From assembly GCA_025716815.1 (NCBI GenBank), contig JAIXMN010000009.1:372001-436000 (forward strand): a stretch of DNA of 64,000 nucleotides. Reading direction: 5' to 3'. The position numbers and the translations under genes are program-made. This document shows, one piece after another, positions 9,992 through 21,381 of the stretch; positions within the stretch are counted from its first letter, which is position 1; each line of letters begins with the position of its first letter. The DNA is from Dichotomocladium elegans (taxonomy: Eukaryota > Mucoromycota > Mucoromycetes > Mucorales > Lichtheimiaceae). Under the pieces are notes generated by a model that was given only the letters and a program-made list of their open reading frames with translations, did not search any database and had not been told where the DNA came from.

Positions 9992-12550
9992 GCTCAGCTC
10001 ATTTTGAGTGGGCCGAGGTGTCGTTCAGCTCATTTTGAGTGGGCCGAGGTGTCGTTCAGCTCAAATGGGGGTGGGCCGAGGTGTCGTTCAGCTCATTTTC
10101 AGTGGGCCAAGGTGCCGTTCAGCTCATCTTGGGGGTGGGCCAAGGTGTCGTTCAGCTCATTTTGAGTGGGCCGAGGTGTCGTTCAGCTCAAATGGGGGTG
10201 GGCCGAGGTGTCGTTCAGCTCATTTTGAGTGGGCCGAGGTGTCGTTCAGCTCATTTTCAGTGGGCCAAGGTGCCGTTCAGCTCATTTTGAGTGGGCCGAG
10301 GTGTCGTTCAGCTCACCTTGGGCGTGGGCCGAGGTGTTGTTCAGCTCATTTTGAGTGGGCCAAGGTGGCGTTCAGCTCAAATGGGGGTGGGCCGAGGTGT
10401 CGTTCAGCTCATTCTGAGTGGGCCGAGGTGTCGTTCAGCTCATTTTGAGTGGGCCGAGGTGTCGTTCAGCTCAAATGGGGGTGGGCCGAGGTGTCGTTCA
10501 GCTCATTTTCAGTGGGCCAAGGTGTCGTTCAGCTCATTTTGAGTGGGCCGAGGTGTCGTTCAGCTCATTTTGACTGGGCCGAGGTGTCGTTCAGCTCATT
10601 TTGACTGGGCCAAGGTGTCGTTCAGCTCAAATGGGGGTGGGCCGAGGTGTCGTTCAGCTCAAATGGGGTGGGCCGAGGTGTCGTTCAGCTCATTTTGAGT
10701 GGGCCGAGGTGCCGTTCAGCTCAAATGGGGGTGGGCCAAGGTGTCGTTCAGCTCAAATGGGGGTGGGCCGAGGTGTCGTTCAGCTCATCTTGGGGGTGGG
10801 CCAAGGTGTCGTTCAGCTCATTTTGAGTGGGCCGAGGTGTCGTTCAGCTCAAATGGGGTGGGCCGAGGTGTCGTTCAGCTCAAATGGGGGTGGCCGAGGT
10901 GTCGTTCAGCTCATTTTGAGTGGGCCGAGGTGTCGTTCAGCTCACCTTGGGCGTGGGCCGAGGTGTTGTTCAGCTCATTTTGAGTGGGCCAAGGTGGCGT
11001 TCAGCTCAAATGGGGGTGGGCCGAGGTGTCGTTCAGCTCATTTTCAGTGGGCCAAGGTGCCGTTCAGCTCATCTTGGGGGTGGGCCAAGGTGTCGTTCAG
11101 CTCATTTTGAGTGGGCCGAGGTGTCGTTCAGCTCAAATGGGGGTGGGCCGAGGTGTCGTTCAGCTCATTCTGAGTGGGCCAAGGTGTCGTTCAGCTCATT
11201 TTGGGGGTGGGCCGAGGTGTCGTTCAGCTCAAATGGGGGTGGGCCGAGGTGTCGTTCAGCTCAAATGGGGGTGGGCCGAGGTGTCGTTCAGCTCAAATGG
11301 GGGTGGGCCGAGGTGCCGTTCAGCTCAAATGGGGGTGGGCCGAGGTGTCGTTCAGCTCGTCTTGGGGGTGGGCCGAGGTGTCGTTCAGCTCATCTTGGGG
11401 GTGGGCCAAGGTGTCGTTCAGCTCATTTTGAGTGGGCCGAGGTGTCGTTCAGCTCAAATGGGGGTGGGCCGAGGTGTCGTTCAGCTCAAATGGGGGTGGG
11501 CCGAGGTGTCGTTCAGCTCATTTTGAGTGGGCCGAGGTGTCGTTCAGCTCACCTTGGGCGTGGGCCGAGGTGTTGTTCAGCTCATTTTGAGTGGGCCAAG
11601 GTGGCGTTCAGCTCAAATGGGGGTGGGCCGAGGTGTCGTTCAGCTCATTTTCAGTGGGCCAAGGTGCCGTTCAGCTCATCTTGGGGGTGGGCCAAGGTGT
11701 CGTTCAGCTCATTTTGAGTGGGCCGAGGTGTCGTTCAGCTCACCTTGGGCGTGGGCCGAGGTGTTGTTCAGCTCATTTTGAGTGGGCCAAGGTGGCGTTC
11801 AGCTCAAATGGGGGTGGGCCGAGGTGTCGTTCAGCTCAAATGGGGGTGGGCCGAGGTGTCGTTCAGCTCATTCTGGGTGGGCCGAGGTGTCGTTCAGCTC
11901 AAATGGGGGTGGGCCGAGGTGCCGTTCAGCTCAAATGGGGGTGGGCCAAGGTGTCGTTCAGCTCAAATGGGGTGGGCCGAGGTGTCGTTCAGCTCATTTT
12001 GAGTGGGCCAAGGTGTCGTTCAGCTCATTTTGAGTGGGCCGAGGTGTCGTTCAGCTCATCTTGGGGGTGGGCCGAGGTGTCGTTCAGCTCATTCTGAGTG
12101 GGCCAAGGTGTCGTTCAGCTCATCTTGGGGTGGGCCGAGGTGTCGTTCAGCTCATTCTGAGTGGGCCAAGGTGTCGTTCAGCTAATTTTGAGTGGGCCAA
12201 GGTGTCGTTCAGCTCAAATGGGGGTGGGCCGAGGTGTCGTTCAGCTCATTCTGAGTGGGCCAAGGTGTCGTTCAGCTCATCTTGGGGTGGGCCGAGGTGT
12301 CGTTCAGCTCATTTTGAGTGGGCCGAGGTGTCGTTCAGCTCAAATGGGGGTGGGCCGAGGTGTCGTTCAGCTCAAATGGGGGTGGGCCGAGGTGCCGTTC
12401 AGCTCATTTTGACTGGGCCAAGGTGTCGTTCAGCTCAAATGGGGGTGGGCCGAGGTGTCGTTCAGCTCATTTTCAGTGGGCCAAGGTGTCGTTCAGCTCA
12501 TTTTGAGTGGGCCGAGGTGTCGTTCAGCTCATCTTGGGGGTGGGCCGAGG
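9992..12550 (+). repeat. 2.56-kb minisatellite of 31-33 bp units
   Basis: About 80 head-to-tail units share the 22-base core GGGCC(G/A)AGGTG(T/C)CGTTCAGCTC. The core is followed by one of a small set of linkers of 9-11 bases: ATTTTGAGT, ATTTTCAGT, ATTTTGACT, ATTCTGAGT, AAATGGGGGT, ATCTTGGGGGT or ACCTTGGGCGT. Unit length is therefore 31, 32 or 33 bp. Linker order is non-random: a 220-bp block at 10910-11129 recurs, apparently identical, at 11518-11737 (offset 608 bp), showing higher-order duplication. Units lack stops in two frames, so long ORFs arise in all frames without being genes. It separates the YARKS pseudogene from a Ty3-type relic. Confidence 0.95.
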
Positions 12551-12757
12551 GAACTTTCGGTCATGGCGAAACACGATGAAGCAAGAGGAGAGGAGGCGAT
12601 CTTCAGCAGAATGGCTGTTTTGAAGGAGTTAGCGGTGCGCTATGCGTGCCATGCTCCCCCTGGAAACATTCATTTGGAATCGTCGGTCTTGCCTCGCAAT
12701 GGAGTATCGAACTCCTCGGGCATTCCGACTGGTCTTCCTTATTTCCAGTGACCAGAC

Positions 12758-13690
12758 TTGAATAGCTTACGTAATACTGGATCATTGAAAGATCTATGGA
12801 CAACATTGCACCTCCGTCATTTTGAAGCCATCAAAAAATTATTACAAAGTGCACCTGTTCTCAGTCTTCCAGATTTGAGTTTACCTTTTGAAGTCGCAAC
12901 TGACGCCTCAAATAGTGGTATTGGTGCTGTCTTGTACCAAACGCGTGGAAATCGAACATGCTACATTGTGTTGTTGCGCGCGCATTGTCGCCATTAGAGC
13001 GTAACTATTCTGTCACGAAGCGAGAGTTGCTGGCCGTTGTGTATGCATTCAAGAAATTTCACCAGTTCTTGTGGGGTTGTCCATTCACATTATACACGGA
13101 CTACAAAGCCCTCGTCTATTTATACACGCAACCCATTGCTAATCTTATGATGGTCCAATGGTTAGATGCCATTTAGCGATTGCAATTTCACGGTTGTGCA
13201 TCGTCCTGGTGTACTTAACGTGTTGCCTGATGCTCATTCTCGTCTGTTCCCTCCTGAAAAAGAGCTGGTGGAGGGTAATGTCTCAAATACGCCTGTGCTT
13301 TTGAAAACTCCCACAGTCGCAGCTGTCACGCGACCAGAGTACATGACGCCACCAGAGAATGAACGGATACAGTTGTTGGAAAAGCGCATCTGTTGGGTCA
13401 CTGTGGTGTAGATCACATAGTCAAGACCCTACATAATGACGATATACACTGGAGAAACATGCAGAAAGAAGCTCTAGAGTTGGTTTCGAAATGTCAAACT
13501 TGCCAACAATTCTCCATCACGAAGCGTGGGTATCATCCGCTACGTAATGTTTACTCTAATGAACCAGCAACACATTGGCTATCGACCTTAGGAGAATTTC
13601 CTACTTCTGCAAGAGGCAACAATTATATGCTCGTACGATATCATTCTCGTGCTCTTTACGGAGAATACGTGGATGGTCTCTGCGTCTACA
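12758..13690 (+). mobile_element. Ty3-type retrotransposon pol relic (RNase H to integrase)
   Basis: Fragments in alternating frames read in pol order. First is an RT end plus RNase H start (FEVATDASNSGIGAVLYQ). Next is the RNase H core (KRELLAVVYAFKKFHQFLWG and TLYTDYKALVYL, with the catalytic Asp/Glu/Asp), then HRPGVLNVLPDAHSR. Last is an integrase H2C2 zinc finger (LLGHCGVD...KCQTCQQF, 13390-13515) and the start of the integrase core. RNase H before integrase identifies the Ty3 (Metaviridae) type. At least three frameshifts or stops break it; gag, protease, most of RT and the LTRs are not recognised. A dead fungal retrotransposon fragment. Confidence 0.85.
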
Positions 13691-13724
13691 ATCCTTAAAA
13701 ATGCTGTTGCGGGGTCCTTTTCCT

Positions 13725-14165
13725 ACCGTAAGTAATGTCCAATTGCTGCGCTGAGCGAACACGGACTCCTCGCTGTTTTGCAGCAGCAAGCCGATGCACT
13801 CATGCCCTTCTCAAACATCAGTTTGAAAAAAATCTCACCTTATCATTGTGGGTGTAGCTGCGCTAGACGCCTGCTTCTTCCAACTGAATGTCTACATCCT
13901 TTCGCTTGGGGATATATGCGTAGCAACAAACTCAGGGCAGCCCCTGAAAAGTAGACTAGGCAGGATTCTGTGCGAGGACAAACGTATTGAAGAGAGTACC
14001 TTTCGTCATCCACGACATGGTCTTGCCCTCGTAATAAACCACAATAGATTGCTCATTTCTGGATGTAAAATGAGTATAAAAGATAAGGATTTCCCCACGC
14101 GTGTGTGTCTATGTATGCAGCATTTGTTTGTGACGATTTCTGGGCAAAGTGCGAATTATATAGTT
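13725..14165 (-). pseudogene. Tc1/IS630-type transposase N-terminal relic (copy 2)
   Basis: The reverse complement matches copy 1 (3095-3570) along its length, for example GAAATGAGCAATCTATT, CCCAAGCGAAAGGAT, AAACTGGTGTTTGAG-like and GCAAAACAG stretches in the same order. Frames are broken throughout. It directly follows the Ty3-type relic on the opposite strand, so one element probably landed beside or inside the other. Confidence 0.7.
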
Positions 14166-14843
14166 TTGCGAATCTATGATTTCAGCATACAATGCTTCCC
14201 GCATTCTCTTATCCAGACCGACATCTAGCAACTAAATACGGCCGTAACCCGATTTATTGGAAGCATCCATATACCATCAATGCGTGCATCATCCGTTACG
14301 GTAGAATAACACCCTGTATAGTTGTTCATCTCGTCCATTATAGCTTTAAGAATCCTGAGATACTGTCCAATTACAGCCCGCTTTGTTTTTCTTTTCTGGA
14401 CTGATGTAGCTGAGGAGAGTTTAACTCTATGAAATAATTCTGGATGCCGAGGTTTGCTAACAAAACTACTGCTGTCTTTTTCTCGAGCTTTGGACCATAT
14501 CCAATCTACATTATGTACACGTTAACATGGGATCCAGACTGGCCGTAAAAAAATTCAGTTCTTTCCAAATGTCTATGTCAGCCATATCCAGTCAAGGCAG
14601 CACATGTGGATCGTATTGTATCACATTTTAGCTATCGACGAGCCAATTCCATCTTTTTTAATGACCGCGTGTATTTGTCTTCTTCATCAAGTGACGGAGG
14701 GTCGCTGCACTAAAAGTCATTCTAGGGAATCAAAATGGATTCTCATCGACGCGTTTTAAAGTTGTATCCATTTGCTTTTCATTGAGATATATGACCGGAT
14801 AGACAGGGATTCTGATTTGCGCTTCCTTCTCGCTCGCTCGTAG
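14166..14843. other. no gene recognised, between two transposase relics
   Basis: AT-rich DNA between two minus-strand copies of the same transposase N-terminus. It may contain decayed transposon sequence, but no motif was read. Confidence 0.4.
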
Positions 14844-15230
14844 ATGCACTCAAACATTAGTTTCAGAAACCTCGTTTTGCCTTGGTCAATGCCCGTTTCT
14901 TTCATCCGCATATCTGTATCCCTATCGCCTGGGAATACGCGTGGCATCAATCCCAAGGCTACCGTTGCACGATATAATACGCAGATATTCATTGATTGTG
15001 TTTGTTTGGAGGAGAGGATAGATAGAGAAAAGCAATGTCTCCTCGTCAATGATTTAGGCCTAGAACCGCCATGCTCATCAACAATATGGCCCCTGCCCAT
15101 GTTTGTAAAGAAGCACAGAAGGATGAATCGACAGGAGCCTGTGTGCGTTTGCTTGCTAAGCGGGAATTTCTATTTTTGTCATCCTGCACCTTCTGAATTG
15201 AGTTTTGCTTTTTTATCTCACAGCTGACGT
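14844..15230 (-). pseudogene. Tc1/IS630-type transposase N-terminal relic (copy 3)
   Basis: The minus strand reads GDRDTDMRMKETGIDQGKTR and FLKLMFE, matching KRKDTYIRMKEAGI and GKVRCFKLVFEE of copy 1. Upstream DNA (TTCAGAAGGTGCAGGATGAC against copy 1 TTTTGAAGTCGCAGGATCGC) is also related, so the homology spans almost 400 bp. It is more degraded than copy 1 and stops before the HTH is complete. Confidence 0.65.
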
Positions 15231-16329
15231 ACACCTTTAATTTTATCTCCAAGGACAAAAATTTTGGCGGGTTGCTTCTATTTTCGAGATGCATAGAGCA
15301 GCTGAGAAGAATGGATTGCGCCCGAAAAAAAACATAGCTGTAGACCATTTATGATGAAAAGAAAAAGCCACGCATCCTAATATTTCCAGGGGTTGGGAGT
15401 GTCGTTGGCATGCACTACATCATTTGCACGGCGACGATGGATGATAGAGATGGTAATAAGGACTTCTACCGGCTGCGTATAGGGTTCAACACCTTCTAAG
15501 AGGACATTGCGGTGAAACAGAAGAAAACTTTACTTTTGGATGGAGCTAGAAAGAGATTCTGAAAGACATGTGCTGTTATTGAGGGGGAGGGGAAATGTGA
15601 AGTGCGTGTGCGGGAAATAGAATGCTTTTATCACATGAGTAAGCGTCCATCGGTGGTTGAAGCGCAATTACATTCGCATCACCGAATGGGGGGGGGAGAA
15701 AAAGTTATTCTCTCTCTTTTCTTGCAAACTCATCCGCTGCTAGGGTGGAGGAGGAGATTGGATGTTTCTTTTTGTGGGAGTGGAGGGATGGTCCTGATGC
15801 GACGGTATCCGAGTGCCTTTGACAAGCACGCACGCAAAGACACGACCGAAGCGGGGAGCAGCACGCGTTGGTTTTGATGAATGGTCACAATGGTTTGGTC
15901 ATTATCAGAATTGGGATTCCTGAGAAGGCCCATGCGCAGCGAGGCTGATCATACGATGTTTAAGTCGTACGATGTTACACCATCGTAATTGTTTGTTAAT
16001 TTACCCCTATTCATGCTTAACCCCCATCCTTGTCGACGCCAATCCAGATCTACAGGCAACGTATACAAATGACAGGGTTTTTTTTTTGGGGGGGGGAGGG
16101 TGATAGGTCGCACTTGGTTCCCCGGCACCAGTGGGGGACGTCAGTGTGGGAAGATCTTTGTTTGTTTCGTTGGTAATCGCGTCGCGCGTGTGTGTCATCT
16201 GAACGTCCGCATGGGGGAGGAGGGAAAAACTCAATAGGCAAGGTCCCGATGTCGGCATTTGACAGTGATTTATATGTATAATCAATAAAGGGAGGGTATA
16301 TACAAAGAGATGGAGAGGAAGAGATTAGG
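15231..16329. other. intergenic, no gene recognised
   Basis: Includes G-rich runs (15688-15697, 16090-16099) and short low-complexity ORFs. Probably the 3' flank of the minus-strand gene that ends at 16330. No repeat or RNA gene was recognised. Confidence 0.45.
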
Positions 16330-17301
16330 CTAATGCTGTTCAGAACATCGTTCCTGTAATGCGTAAAAAGCGCTTTCCCAATGCAGTTTCTCTTCCCAAA
16401 GGGTCCTGAGCTTTATATAGGTCAATCCGCTCAAAACCTCAAATTGATCGCATGTTGCTTCTATGGCACTCTCGAGCCGCTTTTGCTTCCGCTTCTCTAA
16501 ATCAATCAGACGTTGCAGATCTTGCACGTTGTGGATCTCTGAGGGTGGTGGATAAATATCTGAAGGACCAAACGTGTTTCGTTTTCTGTTGCTGCTGTCT
16601 TTGGCGGATGACGAAGGGAGAAGAAGGAGCGGTGGCATGTTACTGGGTTCGGTCTGAGTCTGAACATGACGTGCCTGCGTGTGTGACGCCGGTTTTGGCA
16701 ATGGTGGCGGCGAGGGTGACGACGTTGATGTTACCTGAAAGGTGGCTAAGCGTTCTCTCAGGGCTTGGTCAATGTGGTTGTTGTTTTTCTGGAATATGTC
16801 CGCCACCTCATGACTAGGTTTTGCTACTGAAGATGGCTGGGTGCTGTAAGTGCTACTACTGTTGCTGGTATGGTAATGCCGCGCCGACCCGCTGAAGAGA
16901 CTCGAGGCACGTTTGCTGGAAGGCAAGATCGGCTCTTGGTAGGAGTCGAAAGGAGGTGGGGATATTTCAATGTGCTTCTTGACAGGTTGGCTGTCGAAGG
17001 TTGGCATGGGTGTTGGCAGGTCCTTCTCTTGGTTTTTGTGCTTTGTTGAAGATTTATTCTTGCGTCGCATGAAAAAGAACGAGCTAGTGGTACTACTGAT
17101 GCTACTAATGGTGCCGATATTTCGAGCTCTAGTCGATAGCTCCTTTTGGAATTCCTCGGGACCCGTTGAATTCAAGAAATCAGCAAGTTCTTGGGCATGC
17201 GTCTTTCTGGGCGTTGACTGTGAAGCCAAAGGAATGATGGACTTGCCATCGTCTTCAGCCATTATTCGTGCGCTCTTGGGCTGATATTGTTGATGAGGCA
17301 T
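16330..17301 (-). CDS. disordered protein with C-terminal coiled coil, unknown function
   Basis: A single-exon frame of 323 aa from the ATG at 17301. The same frame is open further upstream, but that part resembles UTR and overlaps the 3' end of the Tat-SF1-like gene. Residues about 30-45 hold a short conserved-looking patch (HAQELADFLNSTGPEEFQ). The middle is Ser/Pro/Thr-rich and presumably disordered. The last 70 residues (EIHNVQDLQRLIDLEKRKQK onward) are charged and helical, likely a coiled coil. I do not recognise the family. It follows the Tat-SF1-like gene in tandem, with about 200 bp between stop and ATG. No membrane segment or signal peptide is visible. Confidence 0.6.
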   Translation of the reverse strand: MPHQQYQPKSARIMAEDDGKSIIPLASQSTPRKTHAQELADFLNSTGPEEFQKELSTRARNIGTISSISSTTSSFFFMRRKNKSSTKHKNQEKDLPTPMPTFDSQPVKKHIEISPPPFDSYQEPILPSSKRASSLFSGSARHYHTSNSSSTYSTQPSSVAKPSHEVADIFQKNNNHIDQALRERLATFQVTSTSSPSPPPLPKPASHTQARHVQTQTEPSNMPPLLLLPSSSAKDSSNRKRNTFGPSDIYPPPSEIHNVQDLQRLIDLEKRKQKRLESAIEATCDQFEVLSGLTYIKLRTLWEEKLHWESAFYALQERCSEQH

Positions 17302-17497
17302 GGGGGACAAAGGAAAAAAAGTAACAAAACTGGAATGAAATGAAATGAAATAAAGAAGCGATCGAGGACAAAGAATAGAAGACATCAATTTATGGTAAAT
17401 GGCTCGACTTTGCAAGTTGGCATTATTCTCTTTCTCCTGTTGCGTAACCTTCCGTACCCCCACGCGCTTGTCTGTGTGTGACATTCCATGTGCTACC

Positions 17498-19205
17498 CTA
17501 TGCTTTTTCTTGCTCCGTTTCATCACCTTCCTCTAACCACCTCGCGTATCGCTCCAAACGCGCCTTTTCTGCTTCCTCGTCTTCATCTTCTGTCCGCACA
17601 CTGCTCTTCTGATATTTCTCCTTGCCATCGTAGATCTCCGCGCTAATCTGCCGTCCGGCAAAGTATCGATTGTTCATCAGCTACCAAAACCAGCCCTCTA
17701 AGTCAGCGATCCGGGTGAACGGGGAGGGGATGCGCTTTGCAAATTGTTCGGCGTGTTCCTTACCAGCACGCAGGCTTCTGCGGATTTTTGATCCGTGTAG
17801 CGGACGGAAATGATGCCGCCCGGCGATTTCTGAGGGACAATAGGTGAGAGACTTATTTAGCGGTTATCCCTTTCGCCGTCCGTATTACATACATCATAAA
17901 GAATTACATTGGTCACCTCGCCCAGCTTCTCGCATTCCTCTCGGACATCCTCTTTAAGCTCAAGCAGCAACGTCGGATCTTCCTATTATGTCGATGAGCT
18001 TTTCCTTTTTTTCTGGCCACCCAATTTCTCTCCTAAGCTTACGTCCAGTTCCTGCTGCGTGTACATATTTTTCAGAATCACAATCTTGCTGAACTTCTCT
18101 GCCTTCTTGCCCGTCTCCTCGTCAACCCAGTCAAGTTTTCTGTTGTATCCCTCCGTCAGAACATCTTTTCATGTACTCCACCCGCCCCTCTTAAAATGAC
18201 ATTTGCCTCTGAAGCTGGTGCAACCGCTTTTTGGTCTTGTTCTTGTTGGGTGTGCTTGATGCCTTCTTCTTGTCATTCGTGTTCTCTTTTTCTTTAAATA
18301 CAGCCTGCTGGACACGGATTTTGCTTGACGGTTCGCCCAACCGGAATTCGGCATCATCCAATAGGTTGATCGCCAAGCTGACAGATTCCTCTTTGAAATA
18401 GGTCACCAACACGTCTCCTTTCGGTCGCCCTTCTTCATCCTTATAGATCTTGATCTTGGGTGTTCCTAGAAATAATACACACCTTGCTCAATTCCTTTGC
18501 TTGTCTTTCAAAGCACTCTTTTTTTCTTTTTACCGGAATCAAGATCTTCCATAATAACGCCGCACTTGCTAAACACGTGCTTGATTTCATCCACAGTAGC
18601 GTCTGCTGGCATCCCCGTCACATATACAGAGGTGATGGGTTTCTTGGATGCATCGCGTTTTTGTTTTTTGGAGTTGCTTTCGTTTTCCTTTTTTTTTTAC
18701 GAAAAAAAAGAGGTGCAGAGGGTGGAAAAGGGAAAGAGGGTCAGAACACAAAGCGCTGATAAGCTGGCGGGGAACCGTGCTGCGGCTACCTCATCATATG
18801 TATAAACCCGCTTCTTAGCAGTCCGAGGTTTTACTGCGGGCTCCTAACGATCAGCGTTGTTCAGCAGAGCAGACAATATAGCATACCAACGGAATTATCA
18901 AATACTTGCTTCTTCGTTTACACCCTCCACAGCATAAACAGATTGCTGCGCTTTGATGAGTTCCTCATCGTACTTTGTGCGCGTGCACATGTGCGCGTGT
19001 CAGATCAACAAATCGATGAGTTCGATGCGCCCGGCATATACGCGCAGAAACTCACCATAGGAAACCATGCGCCGACATTCTCGTCATATTCATATGAAAC
19101 ATTGTCGTCACCCACAAAGGTCCACTTGTTTGTCTCTGGGTTTAGCGTGTAGCGAGGATCTGATTTGAAATCAGCTGGTTTAGAACCACCTGCTGGAGCC
19201 GACAT
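17498..19205 (-). CDS. CUS2: Tat-SF1/Cus2-like U2 snRNP-associated splicing factor
   Basis: Nine exons: 19205-19056, 18972-18910, 18843-18790, 18687-18534, 18465-18207, 18139-18043, 17982-17893, 17829-17764, 17680-17498; 371 aa. The N-terminus has a Tat-SF1-type aromatic patch (TNKWTFVGDDNVSYEYDE and GAWFPM). RRM1 starts ITSVYVTGMPADATVDEIKH and runs to GRPKGDVLVTYF. A linker ending LQRKLDW precedes RRM2 (KIVILKNMYTQQELD to GIISVRYTDQKSAEACVLLM), which has the UHM-like NRYFAGRQI. Family members help U2 snRNP fold and bind SF3B1 through the UHM-type RRM. Two introns appear to start GC (GAA|GCAAGT at 18909 and GAG|GCAAAT at 18206). It is head-to-head with the RBR ligase gene. Confidence 0.9.
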
Positions 19206-19714
19206 GGTATAGGTGAAGAACGGGCGAGAAGTGTCGGTTGTGCTCGGACCTTGAAATACCGGCAATCGAGGGCAGCCTCTGTCGGGCGGTGGTGATGGTG
19301 GGTAAAAAAAAATGCATGATGATAACAAAACGTCATGTGCTGGATGATCGCCCTATCTTACAAAAATGTCAAGTAAATAATTCCCACTTCTTTCTTCTTT
19401 TCATCCCCTCCCCCTTCCGCAATCCTGCGCCAGTGTGCTTTGGTGGCATCGCTGACCTCTTCTTCACTCGCCTTTAATACGCACCCTCACCGTCACCCAT
19501 CTGGCGCTTGTTTCCATCGTACTGTTCTTACTCAAGAGCAGCTCCGCACGCAGGTATGTTCTTCCAAGTTGCCTTATCAGAGGTTATTTGGCCCTTATCC
19601 ATCCCTATGATATTCTTTAGTTGCTTCTCTCTCACATATAGTCTTGCAGTCACATCCCATCGAGCTTTCTCTTCCACCGTGGTTTCCGGGATTCTTGGAA
19701 TTATTATCAATCGC
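19206..19714. promoter_or_regulatory. divergent intergenic region, Tat-SF1-like / RBR ligase
   Basis: About 510 bp between two divergent starts. Pyrimidine-rich tracts lie on both sides. The plus frame into the RBR gene is open from 19508 but reads as untranslated-like sequence. Shared promoter function is inferred from layout only. Confidence 0.4.
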
Positions 19715-21381
19715 ATGGTGCACCCGCACTCGCAGGTGGCCAGCGCCGCATCGCCAACAAACTTCACTTCCATATCTCCTGCTGGAGCAGATTCTGGTAG
19801 TAGTAGTATTGGCGATGATGATAGCGACCATGGCGGCGGCGATAACAATGACGACGCAGTGGTTTCCGCGGACCGACACCGTCATTCGAACGAGCTGATA
19901 TCGGATGGGAAGAATATGGAATATTGGATGCAACGCTGCTCAATCTGCTTTGAAGCACAACTCGACCTCTGTCTTGAATACTGCCGGGACCAGTTCTGCC
20001 TTGATTGTTTTCGCAGGTTCATTTGCTCTCTTCACGCATTTTAAATTTATGCATCCAGAATGAGGACAGACTGATGCATATACCCAAAACCTAGATATGT
20101 GACCAATGTCGTTTCTTCGTCATGGGGCTTAAGCGTGACCAAGATCAGGTGTCCAGTTTGTCAGGATCCAATTCCGCAGCGTGAATGGAGCCGATTTGTA
20201 CCAAGAAGTGTAGTAGATCTCTACAATCGATTTAATGAACCTTATCGCAGTTTCTCACGCTGCTGTCCCGAATGTGATGCCGAGATAGTACCCTGCGAAC
20301 GGAGCCATCGGGGGTAAAGCATTTCATTTGATAGAAAAAAAAAGAGTGCCATCACTAACTAAGGATATGGTATCATTTGAAACATCAGTCAGCCTAGGCG
20401 CGTCCATGTGCTTCTTAAAGAGCTCATCACCCGATGCAATGCCTTCACGCACCGTAACTACCGTGACCTCAAGGATTTAGCCAAGATCTACGAGCGACAA
20501 GAATGGTCGAGCAGCACGCTCCTCGATGTGTATAAACAGACGATGATCATTGTCAAACAGTTTGAGCGCAATTACCCACATAGCAACCACAGCAGTGCCA
20601 TCAATCATGTTATCCATGGTGGTAGCAGCAGCAGCAGCAACACCAGCAGCAGCAGCTCCAGCCTCGCCCAGAAATGTTCAGCATTCGCCATTTCCAAAGA
20701 AATCCTACGCTTTGACATGAAGCCCGACACCTGGCGCAAGCTCCAATTTGCCCATATTTCCTTTTTCCCTTCGATTGATTGGTAGGTGACACTTTGGGGA
20801 AAGAGGCTACTCTCTAATGATTGAGTGAGAGCCGTGCGTACTGGAGGAAGCGCATTTGCTTATCATTTATACTACACATTTAGTTCGGATTGCGGTGTAA
20901 CTTTTTGTCTTCAGTGCGGGAACCGTGACCATCCTGACGTCACTTGCGAAGAACATATGAAGTCGGTGATTGTGGGGCGAAAGGCGTCGTATGAAATGGT
21001 GGAGACTTTACGATGGCAGCTGGAGCACAGGTGTGTGTGTGTGTGTGTGTGTGTTTCTATATTATCCTATTGACGAGATTTGCTGATCCTATCCGCAAGC
21101 CAACGCTGCCCGAGCTGCTCTATCATGATCCAACGAGACGAAGGGTGTAACAAGGTAGATTGCTCGCTTTGCGGTTTTTCGTTTTGTTGGACATGCTTGT
21201 CGTCCTGGTCAGAGGTAACGGAAGGATGGAAACCTTTTTTTGTGCTGCTGATCATCCCCACTCACGTGGATCCCAATTTCTTCAGTGCGGGTTCTATCGA
21301 TGCTCCCGGTCGCCCGAAGGAGGACCATACATGAACAACACTGAGGCGTCCGAGTTATCGAATGTCAAGGTACACCCTTAA
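19715..21381 (+). CDS. RBR-type (RING-IBR-RING) E3 ubiquitin ligase
   Basis: Six exons: 19715-20016, 20095-20313, 20389-20781, 20884-21030, 21100-21214, 21286-21381. After an acidic, Ser-rich start, RING1 reads CSICFEAQLDLCLEYC, then QFCLDCF and CPVCQDPI. A helical linker with a Ser tract from AGC repeats (20624-20665) follows. The IBR has CSDCGVTFCLQCG. RING2 has CPSCSIMIQRDEGCNKVDC then FCWTC; the Cys of GCNKVDC matches the thioester-forming catalytic Cys of parkin/HHARI-type RBRs. These enzymes take ubiquitin from E2 onto that Cys before the substrate. The start is uncertain: the frame is open from 19508, and an upstream exon is possible. Substrates cannot be inferred. Confidence 0.87.
21031..21052 (+). 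repeat. (GT)n microsatellite in an intron
   Basis: About 11 GT repeats begin exactly at the 5' splice site of intron 4 of the RBR gene, so the donor is CAG|GTGTGTGTG. Several GT registers are possible donors, but only the first keeps the reading frame. Confidence 0.85.

Noticed and set aside
9992..12550. CRISPR array
   Set aside because: Repeats are directly contiguous with 9-11 base linkers drawn from a small set. There are no unique spacers of 25-40 bases, and the DNA is eukaryotic.
10008..12579. Long plus-strand ORFs (up to 265 codons) reading GPRCRSAH and VGRGVVQL repeats
   Set aside because: They arise because the tandem units have few stops. The same DNA is open in all three frames, unit length is not a multiple of three, and no start or splice context supports a gene.
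17302..17526. N-terminal extension of the unknown protein to 17526
   Set aside because: It overlaps the 3' coding end of the Tat-SF1-like gene in another frame and has no conserved look; the ATG at 17301 was chosen.
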